Shown here: positions 1-5,709 of the stretch, in pieces
Layout of the letters: each line of letters begins with the position of its first letter
Numbering within the stretch: position 1 is the first letter of the stretch
NCBI GenBank assembly: GCA_937858165.1
Contig: CALLZA010000679.1
Location: 1 to 6,327 of the forward strand
Source: an uncultured Ardenticatenia bacterium
GTDB taxonomy: Bacteria; Chloroflexota; Anaerolineae; Promineifilales; Promineifilaceae
Reading direction: 5' to 3'
Length of the DNA stretch: 6,327 nt
Program-made: the position numbers and the translations under genes
The notes under the pieces: model-generated
The model's input: only the letters and a program-made list of their open reading frames with translations
What the model was told of the DNA's origin: nothing
The model's database searches: none

Positions 1-126
1 TTGGTGGATATGTAGTGTGTCTCAGTGACTGGATGGGGCACTGACTGCCGCGAGAACGATGGTGATGTCGTACGTCATCAGGTGGGGGGGGGGGTGGGGG
101 GGGGGGGGGTGGGGTTTTTGTTTTGT
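1..126. other. Non-biological end sequence outside the P7 adapter
   Basis: This stretch lies outside the P7 flow-cell oligo, so it cannot be part of the cloned insert. Bases 81-126 are almost only G and T, with long G runs; read on the opposite strand this is the A/C-rich noise a sequencer produces after running off the end of a short molecule. Bases 1-80 have no gene, no coding signal and no recognisable motif. I see nothing biological in it and it should be trimmed. Confidence 0.88.
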
Positions 127-193
127 CAAGCAGAAGACGGCATACGAGATCTAGTACGGTCTCGTGGGGCTCGGAGATGTGTATAAGAGACAG
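127..193. other. Illumina Nextera P7/i7 adapter (contamination)
   Basis: Bases 127-150 are the complete P7 oligo. Bases 151-158 (CTAGTACG) are an 8-base i7 index equal to the N702 index. Bases 159-193 are the Nextera read-2 transposon end, finishing with the mosaic-end sequence AGATGTGTATAAGAGACAG at 175-193. The adapter copy carries one extra G in the G run at 166-169, compatible with sequencing error in a low-quality read tail. The native insert begins at 194. The adapter is open in the reading frame of the downstream protease and adds 24 false residues, including the adapter-encoded SEMCIRDR. Confidence 0.98.
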
Positions 194-194
194 G

Positions 195-3100
195 GCCCAA
201 GATAGCGCTACCGCCCAGCGCGGCGACCGCAACCAGACCGACCGCCCGCTGCCCGCGAGCATCGACGGCCTGAAGCTCGACACGCCGGCCACGGCCGACG
301 CCGACGCCGTCGCCGCCCGACGGCTGGAGCCCGCCTTGCGCGGCGCGACCGGCCGGCAGCGGGTCATCGTCCGCTTGACCCAACCGGCCGCGGCCCAGGC
401 TGACGGCCCGTCGGCCCAGGGCCTGGCCCAGCAAGCGGCCCAGGTGCAACAGGGGGCCGTCGTCGGTGCTGCCCGCGCCCTGGATGCCAACGCCCGCGTG
501 TTGGGCACGCTCAAGATCGTGCTCAATGCGGTCATGCTCGACATCGACGCCGCGGCCCTGCCCGCGCTGGCGGCCAACCCCAACGTCGCATCCATCAGCC
601 TCGTGCGCGACTATGAGCTTGACCTGTCCGAGACGGTTGAGTACATCGGCGCTACATCGCTCCAGGACATGGGGTATGACGGCACCGGCATCGTCGTCGC
701 CGTCATCGACAGCGGCATTGACTACACCCACATCGCTTTCGGTGGCTCCGGCGATCCGGCCGACTTCGAGGCCAATGACCCGGCGATCATCGAGCCGGGC
801 AGCTTCCCGACGGCCAAGGTCATCGGCGGCTACGACTTCGTCGGCTCCAATTGGCCCAACACGGCCGAGGAACCGGACCCGGATCCGATCGATGACGGCG
901 CCGGTGGCGGCCACGGCACCCACGTTGCCGACATCATCGGCGGCGAACTGGGCGTGGCCCCTGGCGCAAGCCTCTACGCGCTGAAGGTTTGCTCTTCTGT
1001 TTCCACCAGCTGCTCCGGCCTCGCCATGATGCAGGCCATCGAGTTTGCCGTCGACCCCAACGGTGACGGCAACACCGACGACCACGTGGACGTGCTCAAC
1101 ATGTCCATCGGCTCCAACTACGGCGACCCCCGCTGGGACGACACCTCGCTGGCGGTCAACAACGCCGCGGCTATCGGTGTCCTGTCCGTTGTCTCCGCCG
1201 GCAACAGTGGCGACAAGCCCTATTCGACGGGCACGCCCAGCGCGGCCTCGGCTGCTCTGGCCGTAGCCCAGACGCAAGTGCCGTCGGCCTTGCAGGACGT
1301 CATGGAAGTGGTCGCGCCGGAAGCGATCGCCGGGCAGTACCCGGCTGTTTGGCAGCCGTGGTCGGTTCCCCTGTCGGAGTCCGGGGCGGTCGAAGGGCCG
1401 CTGCAGTACGGTGACACCGACGGCGACAACCTGAACGGCTGCGCGCCGTTTGACGGCGACATGACGGGCAAGATCGTTTTGGTCGACCGCGGCTCGTGCA
1501 ACTTCACGCTGAAGATCAGCAACATCAGCCAGGCCGGCGCGTTGGCGGGCATCATCGGTCTGGTGGCCCCCGGCGATCCCTTCACCGGCGCCGACGGCGG
1601 CGACCGGCCCATCGACATTCCGGGCTTCATGATCAGCCAGGCCCACTCCAACATGCTGAAGAGCGCCCTGGCCAGCGGCGAAGTCATCGTGCGCTTCGAT
1701 CCGGAAGACGGCATCTCGCTCGTCGGCCACGTCGTCGGCTCATCCAGCCGCGGCCCGGCCACCGGCACCAATGAGGCCGGCCCGGACATCGGCGCGCCGG
1801 GCGCGTCGATCTCGGCCCTGGCCGGCACGGGCACGGGCACGGAAGTGTTCGGCGGCACGTCGGGCGCAGCCCCCATGGTCACCGGCTCGGCAGCACTGCT
1901 CATGCAGGCCTACCCCGACCGCTCCTGGGCGGAGATTCGGGCCGTTCTGATGAATACGGCCGAGACGGACATCTTCGTCGCGCCGGCCCAGTTCGGTGGC
2001 GACCTGGCCCCCATCAGCCGTATCGGTGGCGGTGAAGTGCGCGTCGACCGTGCCTTTGCCTCGCCGTTGGCGGCGTGGAACCGTGGCGACCTCAGCGGCA
2101 CGCTGTCGTTTGGCTTCCATGAAGTCACCGGCCAGATGGATCTGATCCAGCGCGTGACCATTCGCAACTACAGCGATCAGGCCATTACCCTGCGTTCCGA
2201 GGTTGAGCACCGCTTTGACAACGATGCCACGGGTGTCGTGCGCGTGACCGCTCCGTCGTGGTTCACCGTTCCGGCCAACGGCTCGACCGTCGTGCCGGTG
2301 CGCCTGTTCATCCGGCCGCAACTGAGCCGCCCGCTGCACCAGTGGGTGCTGAACAGCGGCACCCAGGGCGCCAACGGCAACGCGTTGACGCAGGTCGAGT
2401 ACGATGGCTACATCCACTTCATCGGCGTCGGGGCCAACGCCCAGGACGCGATGATCCACGTCCCGTGGCACGTTCTGCCGCGCGGCGCGGGTCGGGTGGA
2501 GACGGGCTTCGTTCCGCAGACCTCGTCGGGTTGGGTGCGCAACACCGGCCTGTCGGAAGTCTACGTCGATACCTACTCCCTGCTGGGCAGCAGCCCGGAG
2601 ATGGCCGGCGACCCGACGTTGGGTGGCAACATGGCTCCGGCCGACCTGCGTTGGGTCGGCGTGCAGACCTACCCGGTTCCGGCCGGCTTCTGCAGCGACG
2701 ATCCTTCGTTCCTGATGGGTCTGGCGGCCAACACCTGGGACCGCTATAGCCACGCCAATAACATCCTGATCCAGTTCGAGCTGGACACGACCGGCGACGG
2801 CAATGTAGACTATCTGGTCTACAACTTCGACGCTTCGCTGAGCGGCCAGTTGAGTGACGGCCGCAGCCTGACGTGGGTCGAAGACCTGAACGCCGGCACG
2901 GCCGACGCCTTCTTCTTCACACAGCACGAGACCAACAGTGGCAACTTCGTGCTCTACTTCTGCGGTGAGCAGATCGGCTTGAACGCCGAAGACTTCTTCA
3001 CCGCCTCGATGAACGTCGATGCCTACGCCGTTGACTGGTACTACAACAGCGGGTCAGCCGACGGCATCACCGGCATGAACGTTGTGCCGCTGGGTGAGCG

Positions 3101-3281
3101 CTACTTCACCGTCTTTGCCAACGGCGACGCCGGCTTCACGACGCTGCCGCCGCGCTCGCCGCGCCTGCGCTTCGGCATCCTCGACTTCGGCGACCAACTC
3201 AACGAGACCGAGACGGGTGTGCTGTGGCTCTACGGCCCCGGCGCGCCTGTTGAGGCCCGCACCTGGATCATCCAGCCGTAA
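195..3281 (+). CDS. Secreted subtilisin-like (S8) serine protease with PA domain, 5'-truncated
   Basis: Partial endopeptidase of 1028 visible residues, numbered here from the first native codon at 195; the start codon and any signal peptide are lost to the adapter junction. Residues about 55-145 resemble an inhibitor-I9-type propeptide. The catalytic domain follows: Asp172 in VIDSGID (codon 708), His240 in GHGTHV (codon 912), oxyanion-hole Asn337 in SAGNSG (codon 1203) and Ser556 in GGTSGAAPMV (codon 1860). A protease-associated (PA) domain sits between Asn and Ser at about residues 405-530, with paired cysteines 416 and 435, as in Vpr/lactocepin-like subtilases. Two Asp/Gly/Asn-rich loops, at 1053-1091 and 2784-2810, look like calcium sites. 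After the catalytic domain come a beta-rich Fn3-like region (about 635-780) and an unassigned C-terminal domain containing a second PA-independent cysteine pair; no LPXTG-type anchor or membrane segment ends the protein. The expected role is extracellular protein degradation. The serine motif departs from the usual GTSMAAPH. The frame is intact to the TAA stop, and a strong terminator follows at 3378. Confidence 0.93.
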   Translation, partial: AQDSATAQRGDRNQTDRPLPASIDGLKLDTPATADADAVAARRLEPALRGATGRQRVIVRLTQPAAAQADGPSAQGLAQQAAQVQQGAVVGAARALDANARVLGTLKIVLNAVMLDIDAAALPALAANPNVASISLVRDYELDLSETVEYIGATSLQDMGYDGTGIVVAVIDSGIDYTHIAFGGSGDPADFEANDPAIIEPGSFPTAKVIGGYDFVGSNWPNTAEEPDPDPIDDGAGGGHGTHVADIIGGELGVAPGASLYALKVCSSVSTSCSGLAMMQAIEFAVDPNGDGNTDDHVDVLNMSIGSNYGDPRWDDTSLAVNNAAAIGVLSVVSAGNSGDKPYSTGTPSAASAALAVAQTQVPSALQDVMEVVAPEAIAGQYPAVWQPWSVPLSESGAVEGPLQYGDTDGDNLNGCAPFDGDMTGKIVLVDRGSCNFTLKISNISQAGALAGIIGLVAPGDPFTGADGGDRPIDIPGFMISQAHSNMLKSALASGEVIVRFDPEDGISLVGHVVGSSSRGPATGTNEAGPDIGAPGASISALAGTGTGTEVFGGTSGAAPMVTGSAALLMQAYPDRSWAEIRAVLMNTAETDIFVAPAQFGGDLAPISRIGGGEVRVDRAFASPLAAWNRGDLSGTLSFGFHEVTGQMDLIQRVTIRNYSDQAITLRSEVEHRFDNDATGVVRVTAPSWFTVPANGSTVVPVRLFIRPQLSRPLHQWVLNSGTQGANGNALTQVEYDGYIHFIGVGANAQDAMIHVPWHVLPRGAGRVETGFVPQTSSGWVRNTGLSEVYVDTYSLLGSSPEMAGDPTLGGNMAPADLRWVGVQTYPVPAGFCSDDPSFLMGLAANTWDRYSHANNILIQFELDTTGDGNVDYLVYNFDASLSGQLSDGRSLTWVEDLNAGTADAFFFTQHETNSGNFVLYFCGEQIGLNAEDFFTASMNVDAYAVDWYYNSGSADGITGMNVVPLGERYFTVFANGDAGFTTLPPRSPRLRFGILDFGDQLNETETGVLWLYGPGAPVEARTWIIQP

Positions 3282-3298
3282 CTGTCATCCTGTGGGGT

Positions 3299-3363
3299 AA
3301 GAAAATGAGCTGCCCGACCGTCTAGACGGCAGAGCAGACAGCGAGCTCGCTTCTCATTTTCTT
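3299..3363. repeat. Nested inverted repeats downstream of the protease
   Basis: An 11-bp perfect inverted repeat (AAGAAAATGAG at 3299-3309, CTCATTTTCTT at 3353-3363) encloses two perfect palindromes: CCGTCTAGACGG (3318-3329) and GCGAGCTCGC (3341-3350). CTGCC at 3310-3314 can also pair with GGCAG at 3328-3332, which would compete with the first palindrome. It lies 18 bases after the protease stop and 15 bases before the main terminator. It could be an mRNA 3'-end stabilising structure, a weak first terminator or a small dispersed repeat. The pairing is certain as sequence; the function is unknown. Confidence 0.55.
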
Positions 3364-3377
3364 CCTCCTCCTAATAG

Positions 3378-3413
3378 AAAACGCCGCGCCCGGCATTCGG
3401 GCGCGGCGTTTTT
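3378..3413 (+). terminator. Rho-independent terminator of the protease gene
   Basis: A perfect 15-bp stem (3378-3392 with 3398-3412) is closed by a 5-base loop GCATT. The stem is GC-rich in its inner 11 pairs and its right arm runs into a T5 tract at 3409-3413. Because the left arm starts with AAAA, the hairpin also has a short U-run on the opposite strand and could act in both directions. It lies 97 bases past the protease stop and 93 bases before the TPR gene, so it probably insulates the two. Confidence 0.9.
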
Positions 3414-3434
3414 GCTTCCAGCAATAGCGACCAG

Positions 3435-3450
3435 GGATGAGCACTCATCC
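3435..3450. promoter_or_regulatory. 16-bp palindrome upstream of the TPR gene, possible operator
   Basis: GGATGAG-CA-CTCATCC is a perfect 7-bp dyad around a 2-base centre, 56 bases before the TPR start codon and just after the terminator of the previous gene. The size and placement fit a binding site for a dimeric regulator, but no regulator is encoded nearby and no clear promoter hexamers accompany it, so this is a candidate only. It overlaps the alternative upstream ATG at 3437, which argues that this segment is regulatory rather than coding. Confidence 0.3.
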
Positions 3451-3505
3451 TTGGCCCCTGGCCCGTGTTTTGCGTCCTGGTGTCTTTGCGTTAATTTCTT
3501 ACCCC

Positions 3506-4264
3506 ATGAGCGACATTGACTCGTTATGGGACTATGGCGACCCAGCAGGCAGCGAGGCGCGCTTTCGGGTCGCGCTGGCCGGGGCCGCGGCCGAACTGCG
3601 CCCGGAGCTGCTGACCCAGATCGCCCGCGCCCAGGGGTTGCAAGGGCGCTACGACGACGCCCAGCGCACCCTGGACGAGGTGGAGCCAACGTTGGGCGGC
3701 GCACCGCCGCGTGTGCGCGTCCGCTACTTACTGGAGCGTGGCCGCGTCTACAACTCCGCTGGCGACGCCGTGCGGGCGCGCCCCTTCTTCGCCGATGCGC
3801 TGGCCCTGGCCGCCGGTGACCCGGCCGAAGCGTTCTACGCCATCGACGCTGCCCACATGCTGGCCATCGTCGCCCCGGTGGAGGAGGCGCTGGCCTGGCA
3901 CCGGCGCGCGCTGGCGATGGCCGAGGCGGCCGCGGACAAACGCGCGCGCCGCTGGCGCGGCTCGCTGCTCAACAACATCGGTTGGACGTATCACGACGCG
4001 GGTGACTTGTCGGCCGCACTCGACTACTTGGAGAGAGCTCTGGTTGCGCGGCAGGAGAGCGGTTCGGCCGAAGACGTGCGTGTCGCCCGCTGGTGCGTGG
4101 CCCGTGTTCGCCGCGACTTGGGGCAGACGGCCGAAGCGCTGGCTGAGCAACTGGCGCTGCGGGCCGAATATGAGGCGCTAGGCCAGAGCAACGCCTATGT
4201 AGAAGAAGAGATTGCCGAGCTACGAAATACGAAGTACGAGAGACGAGTTAAGGGTGATGAGTGA
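3506..4264 (+). CDS. Tetratricopeptide-repeat (TPR) protein
   Basis: A 252-residue all-helical protein with no signal peptide or membrane segment, so probably cytoplasmic. TPR-like helix pairs are visible at about residues 34-62, 72-103, 107-141, 152-186 (the most canonical: LLNNIGWTYHDAGDLSAALDYLERAL split over both helices) and 191-225. No enzyme domain is fused to it. TPR proteins are scaffolds for protein-protein contacts; partner and process cannot be read from sequence. I chose the ATG at 3506, giving MSDIDSLWDYGDP, because the alternative ATG at 3437 adds 23 residues unlike the rest and overlaps a palindrome. No Shine-Dalgarno precedes 3506. A weak TAATTT at 3492 lies about where a leaderless -10 element would be. 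The last 14 residues are encoded by a degenerate heptanucleotide repeat and are probably a recent extension. The gene converges on metZ with 47 bases between stops. Confidence 0.82.
   Translation: MSDIDSLWDYGDPAGSEARFRVALAGAAAELRPELLTQIARAQGLQGRYDDAQRTLDEVEPTLGGAPPRVRVRYLLERGRVYNSAGDAVRARPFFADALALAAGDPAEAFYAIDAAHMLAIVAPVEEALAWHRRALAMAEAAADKRARRWRGSLLNNIGWTYHDAGDLSAALDYLERALVARQESGSAEDVRVARWCVARVRRDLGQTAEALAEQLALRAEYEALGQSNAYVEEEIAELRNTKYERRVKGDE
4221..4248. repeat. Degenerate heptanucleotide tandem repeat in the TPR gene 3' end
   Basis: Four consecutive 7-base units TACGAAA, TACGAAG, TACGAGA and GACGAGT run through the end of the TPR coding sequence. Related words continue past the stop (GACGAGATACG at 4263-4273) and appear inverted at 4295-4309 and near the metZ stop. 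Because 7 is not a multiple of 3, each unit is read in a different frame, producing the charged tail NTKYERRVKGDE. The units are imperfect, so the array is old or decaying. Confidence 0.6.
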
Positions 4265-4309
4265 CGAGATACGCGTTCGGAGGCACGCTCTTTATTCGTA
4301 TCTCGTGAC
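4261..4309. terminator. Hairpin between convergent genes, possible bidirectional terminator
   Basis: ACGAGATACG (4264-4273) is a perfect inverted repeat of CGTATCTCGT (4297-4306), extended to 13-base arms with one mismatch (4261-4273 with 4297-4309), around a 23-base loop. It overlaps the TPR stop codon and ends two bases before the metZ stop codon, where convergent transcription would meet. There is no clean U-run on either side, so it is not a textbook intrinsic terminator. It may simply be two inverted copies of the local heptanucleotide repeat. Confidence 0.4.
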
Positions 4310-4311
4310 GC

Positions 4312-5496
4312 CTAATTCGTGATCGCCTGGTCAATATCCCCCACAATATCGTCAATGTGCTCCAGCCCGACCGAGACGCGGATGAGGCCGGGGGTGATGC
4401 CCGTGGCGCGCCGCTCGCCATCGGTCAGGGCGCTGTGGGTGGTGCTGGCCGGGTGGGTGACGGTCGTGCGGGCGTCGCCCAGATTGGCCACGATGTCGCA
4501 CATCTGTAGCGCGTCCAGAAAGCGCCGCCCGGCAGGTAGCCCCCCCGCTAACTCGAACGTCACCACGCCGCCGCCGGCGCTCATTTGTCGCCGGGCCAGT
4601 GCCGCCTGCGGGTGGGAGGCCAGGAAGGGATAGCGAACTTCCTCGACGCCCGCCCGCCCCGACAGCCACTCGGCCAGGGCCAGGGCGTTGGCGCAGTGGC
4701 GCTCCATGCGCAGCGCCAGCGTCTCCAGCGACTGGCTCAGCAGCCAGCTATTGAACGGCGAGAGCGTTGGCCCGGTCTGGCGGGCAAAGTGGGTCAGTTC
4801 GTTGATCATCAGCCGGTCGCCGACGATGGCGCCGCCGATCGTGCGCCCCTGGCCGTCGAGGAACTTGGTCGTGGAGTGGACGACGAGGTCAGCGCCGAGG
4901 GCCAGCGGCCGCTGGACGACCGGCGTGGCGAAGGTGTTATCGACCACCATCAGCACGTCGCGCTCGCGGCACAGCTCGGCCACCCAGGTCAGGTCGACCA
5001 GCGTCAGGCCGGGGTTCGACGGCGTCTCGACCAGGCACAGTCGCGTCTCCGGCCGGAAGAGGTCGGGCCACGTCTCGGTCAGCTCGCAGTCGGCGTAGCT
5101 GTGGCTGATGCCCCAGCGCGGCAGGACGGTCGTCAGCAGTTGGTGTGTCGCGCTGAAGAGGGAGCGCGAGGCCACGATGTGGTCGCCGCTGTTGAGCAGC
5201 CCGGCCAGGATGGTGAACAGCGCGGCCATACCGGAGGCCATTGGCAGCCCGGCCTCGGCCCCTTCCAGCGCGCACAGCCGCGCGATCAGTTCGTCGTTAT
5301 TGGGGTTGTCCCAGCGCGTGTAGACGTAGCCCGGCTGCTCGCCGCCGTAGACGGCGCGGGCCTGCTCGGCGCTGTCGAAAGTGAAGCCGGAAGCCATGTA
5401 GAGGGGTGTCACCTGTTCGCGGTGCTGGCTGGCGCGGGCGCGGGTGCGGATGATGCGCGTTTCGGTGCGCGGCGGGCGGTTGGCGTCGGCGGGCAT
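4312..5496 (-). CDS. metZ: O-succinylhomoserine sulfhydrylase-like PLP enzyme (Cys/Met metabolism family)
   Basis: A 394-residue cytoplasmic PLP enzyme of the Cys/Met metabolism (gamma-family) fold type I group, full length for the family. Visible active-site elements: Tyr59 and Arg61 in YTRWDNP and Ser88-Gly89-Met90 in MASGMAA (cofactor phosphate contacts), Asp186 in VVDNTFATP (pyridine nitrogen), Lys211 in HSTTKFLDGQGR (Schiff base) and Arg373 in GLIRVSVGLE (substrate carboxylate). The DGQGR signature, GPTLSPFNSWL and the C-terminal NLGDARTTVTHPAST match MetZ as I know it from Pseudomonas better than cystathionine gamma-synthase. The expected reaction is O-succinylhomoserine plus sulfide giving homocysteine and succinate, the direct sulfhydrylation route to methionine; acetylhomoserine as substrate cannot be excluded. 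The start at 5496 is set by an AGGAG 7 bases upstream; the longer 428-residue reading from 5598 runs into intergenic palindromes. It stands alone, divergent from the phosphatase gene. Confidence 0.85.
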   Translation of the reverse strand: MPADANRPPRTETRIIRTRARASQHREQVTPLYMASGFTFDSAEQARAVYGGEQPGYVYTRWDNPNNDELIARLCALEGAEAGLPMASGMAALFTILAGLLNSGDHIVASRSLFSATHQLLTTVLPRWGISHSYADCELTETWPDLFRPETRLCLVETPSNPGLTLVDLTWVAELCRERDVLMVVDNTFATPVVQRPLALGADLVVHSTTKFLDGQGRTIGGAIVGDRLMINELTHFARQTGPTLSPFNSWLLSQSLETLALRMERHCANALALAEWLSGRAGVEEVRYPFLASHPQAALARRQMSAGGGVVTFELAGGLPAGRRFLDALQMCDIVANLGDARTTVTHPASTTHSALTDGERRATGITPGLIRVSVGLEHIDDIVGDIDQAITN

Positions 5497-5503
5497 GGGC
5501 GGT

Positions 5504-5508
5504 CTCCT
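5504..5508 (-). promoter_or_regulatory. metZ: Shine-Dalgarno of metZ
   Basis: On the minus strand AGGAG (part of GCAGGAGA) lies 7 bases before the ATG at 5496. This decides the start against the upstream in-frame ATG at 5598. It is the only clear Shine-Dalgarno at a gene start in this window. Confidence 0.8.
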
Positions 5509-5524
5509 GCTTAATTTCGGGAGT

Positions 5525-5530
5525 ATTGTA
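5525..5530 (-). promoter_or_regulatory. metZ: Candidate -10 element of the metZ promoter
   Basis: The minus strand reads TACAAT, five of six bases of the sigma-70 -10 consensus, 28 bases upstream of the metZ ATG, predicting a leader of roughly 20 bases that still contains the Shine-Dalgarno. No good TTGACA-like -35 is present at 16-18 bases spacing. That position is occupied by the 30-bp palindrome at 5541-5570, so the promoter may depend on or be blocked by a factor binding there. Confidence 0.5.
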
Positions 5531-5540
5531 GCCTTTCTTC

Positions 5541-5570
5541 GTGCATCGCACCTTCTGAGGTGCGTTGCAC
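5541..5570. repeat. 30-bp palindromic element, copy A
   Basis: An imperfect palindrome with 13-base arms (5541-5553 and 5558-5570, one mismatch) and loop TCTG. It is built from two smaller palindromes of form GTGC-N3-GCAC at 5541-5551 and 5560-5570, 19 bases apart. Its reverse complement matches copy B (5593-5622) at 27 of 30 positions. It covers the place where the metZ -35 would be. It is either a regulator binding site or a dispersed intergenic palindromic repeat. Confidence 0.7.
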
Positions 5571-5592
5571 GTTCGTGGCGTATTTTTAGAGG

Positions 5593-5622
5593 GTGCAACG
5601 CACTTCAGAAAGTGCGACGCAC
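5593..5622. repeat. 30-bp palindromic element, copy B (inverted)
   Basis: An imperfect palindrome with arms 5593-5605 and 5610-5622 (two mismatches) and loop CAGA. It has GTGC-N3-GCAC units at 5593-5603 and 5612-5622, the same 19-base spacing as in copy A. It differs from the reverse complement of copy A at three positions; two of these are paired with each other (C-G in A, T-A in B), a compensatory change that preserves the stem. A 22-base spacer separates the copies, so together they could also form one long hairpin. Confidence 0.7.
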
Positions 5623-5646
5623 CAGGAAGACGACGCACTAGGAAGG
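5615..5646. repeat. 16-bp tandem direct repeat
   Basis: CGACGCACCAGGAAGA (5615-5630) is followed directly by CGACGCACTAGGAAGG (5631-5646), identical at 14 of 16 positions. The first unit begins inside the right arm of palindrome B, so the second looks like a local duplication of the end of B plus its flank, leaving a degenerate fifth GTGC-N3-GCAC-like word at 5628-5638. A further short direct repeat, TCGTCAGG at 5647-5654 and 5658-5665, follows. Confidence 0.6.
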
Positions 5647-5674
5647 TCGTCAGGCAATCGTCAGGTTCCCGCTC

Positions 5675-5702
5675 TTGCCACGCGGCGGGGATGTGGTATT
5701 GT
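5675..5702 (+). promoter_or_regulatory. Candidate leaderless promoter of the PP2C gene
   Basis: TTGCCA (5675-5680, five of six to the -35 consensus) is separated by 16 bases from TATTGT (5697-5702, four of six to the -10). TGG immediately precedes the -10, giving the extended -10 form TGnTATTGT. A start 7-8 bases after the -10 falls at 5709-5710, on or beside the ATG at 5710, so the mRNA would have essentially no leader. This fits the absence of a Shine-Dalgarno. Confidence 0.45.
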
Positions 5703-5709
5703 GCCGGTG

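Noticed and set aside
81..126. G-rich tract as a G-quadruplex or telomere-like end
   Set aside because: It lies outside the P7 oligo and next to read-through noise; homopolymer G/C runs there are a sequencing artefact.
126..1730. Long open frame on the minus strand (534 codons) opposite the protease, and another at 1740-2927 (395 codons)
   Set aside because: Both lie antisense to a well-supported protease with an intact catalytic set. High-GC codon bias keeps the opposite strand open, the products have no recognisable domains, and the first begins or ends in adapter sequence.
3437..3505. N-terminal extension of the TPR protein from the ATG at 3437
   Set aside because: The 23 added residues look unlike coding sequence of this window and start within a perfect palindrome; the ATG at 3506 gives a natural N-terminus.
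4585..5514. Open frame on the plus strand (309 codons) opposite metZ
   Set aside because: It is antisense to a complete metZ with all PLP active-site residues; the product is Gln/Arg/Gly-rich low-complexity, typical of a GC-rich shadow.
5497..5598. 34-residue upstream extension of metZ from the ATG at 5598
   Set aside because: It runs through palindrome A and the candidate -10 and ignores the well-placed AGGAG before 5496.
5541..5646. CRISPR array or tRNA-like structure in the divergent intergenic region
   Set aside because: There are only two inverted copies rather than direct repeats with unique spacers, no cas genes, and no cloverleaf or CCA-type features; the structure is a palindrome cluster.
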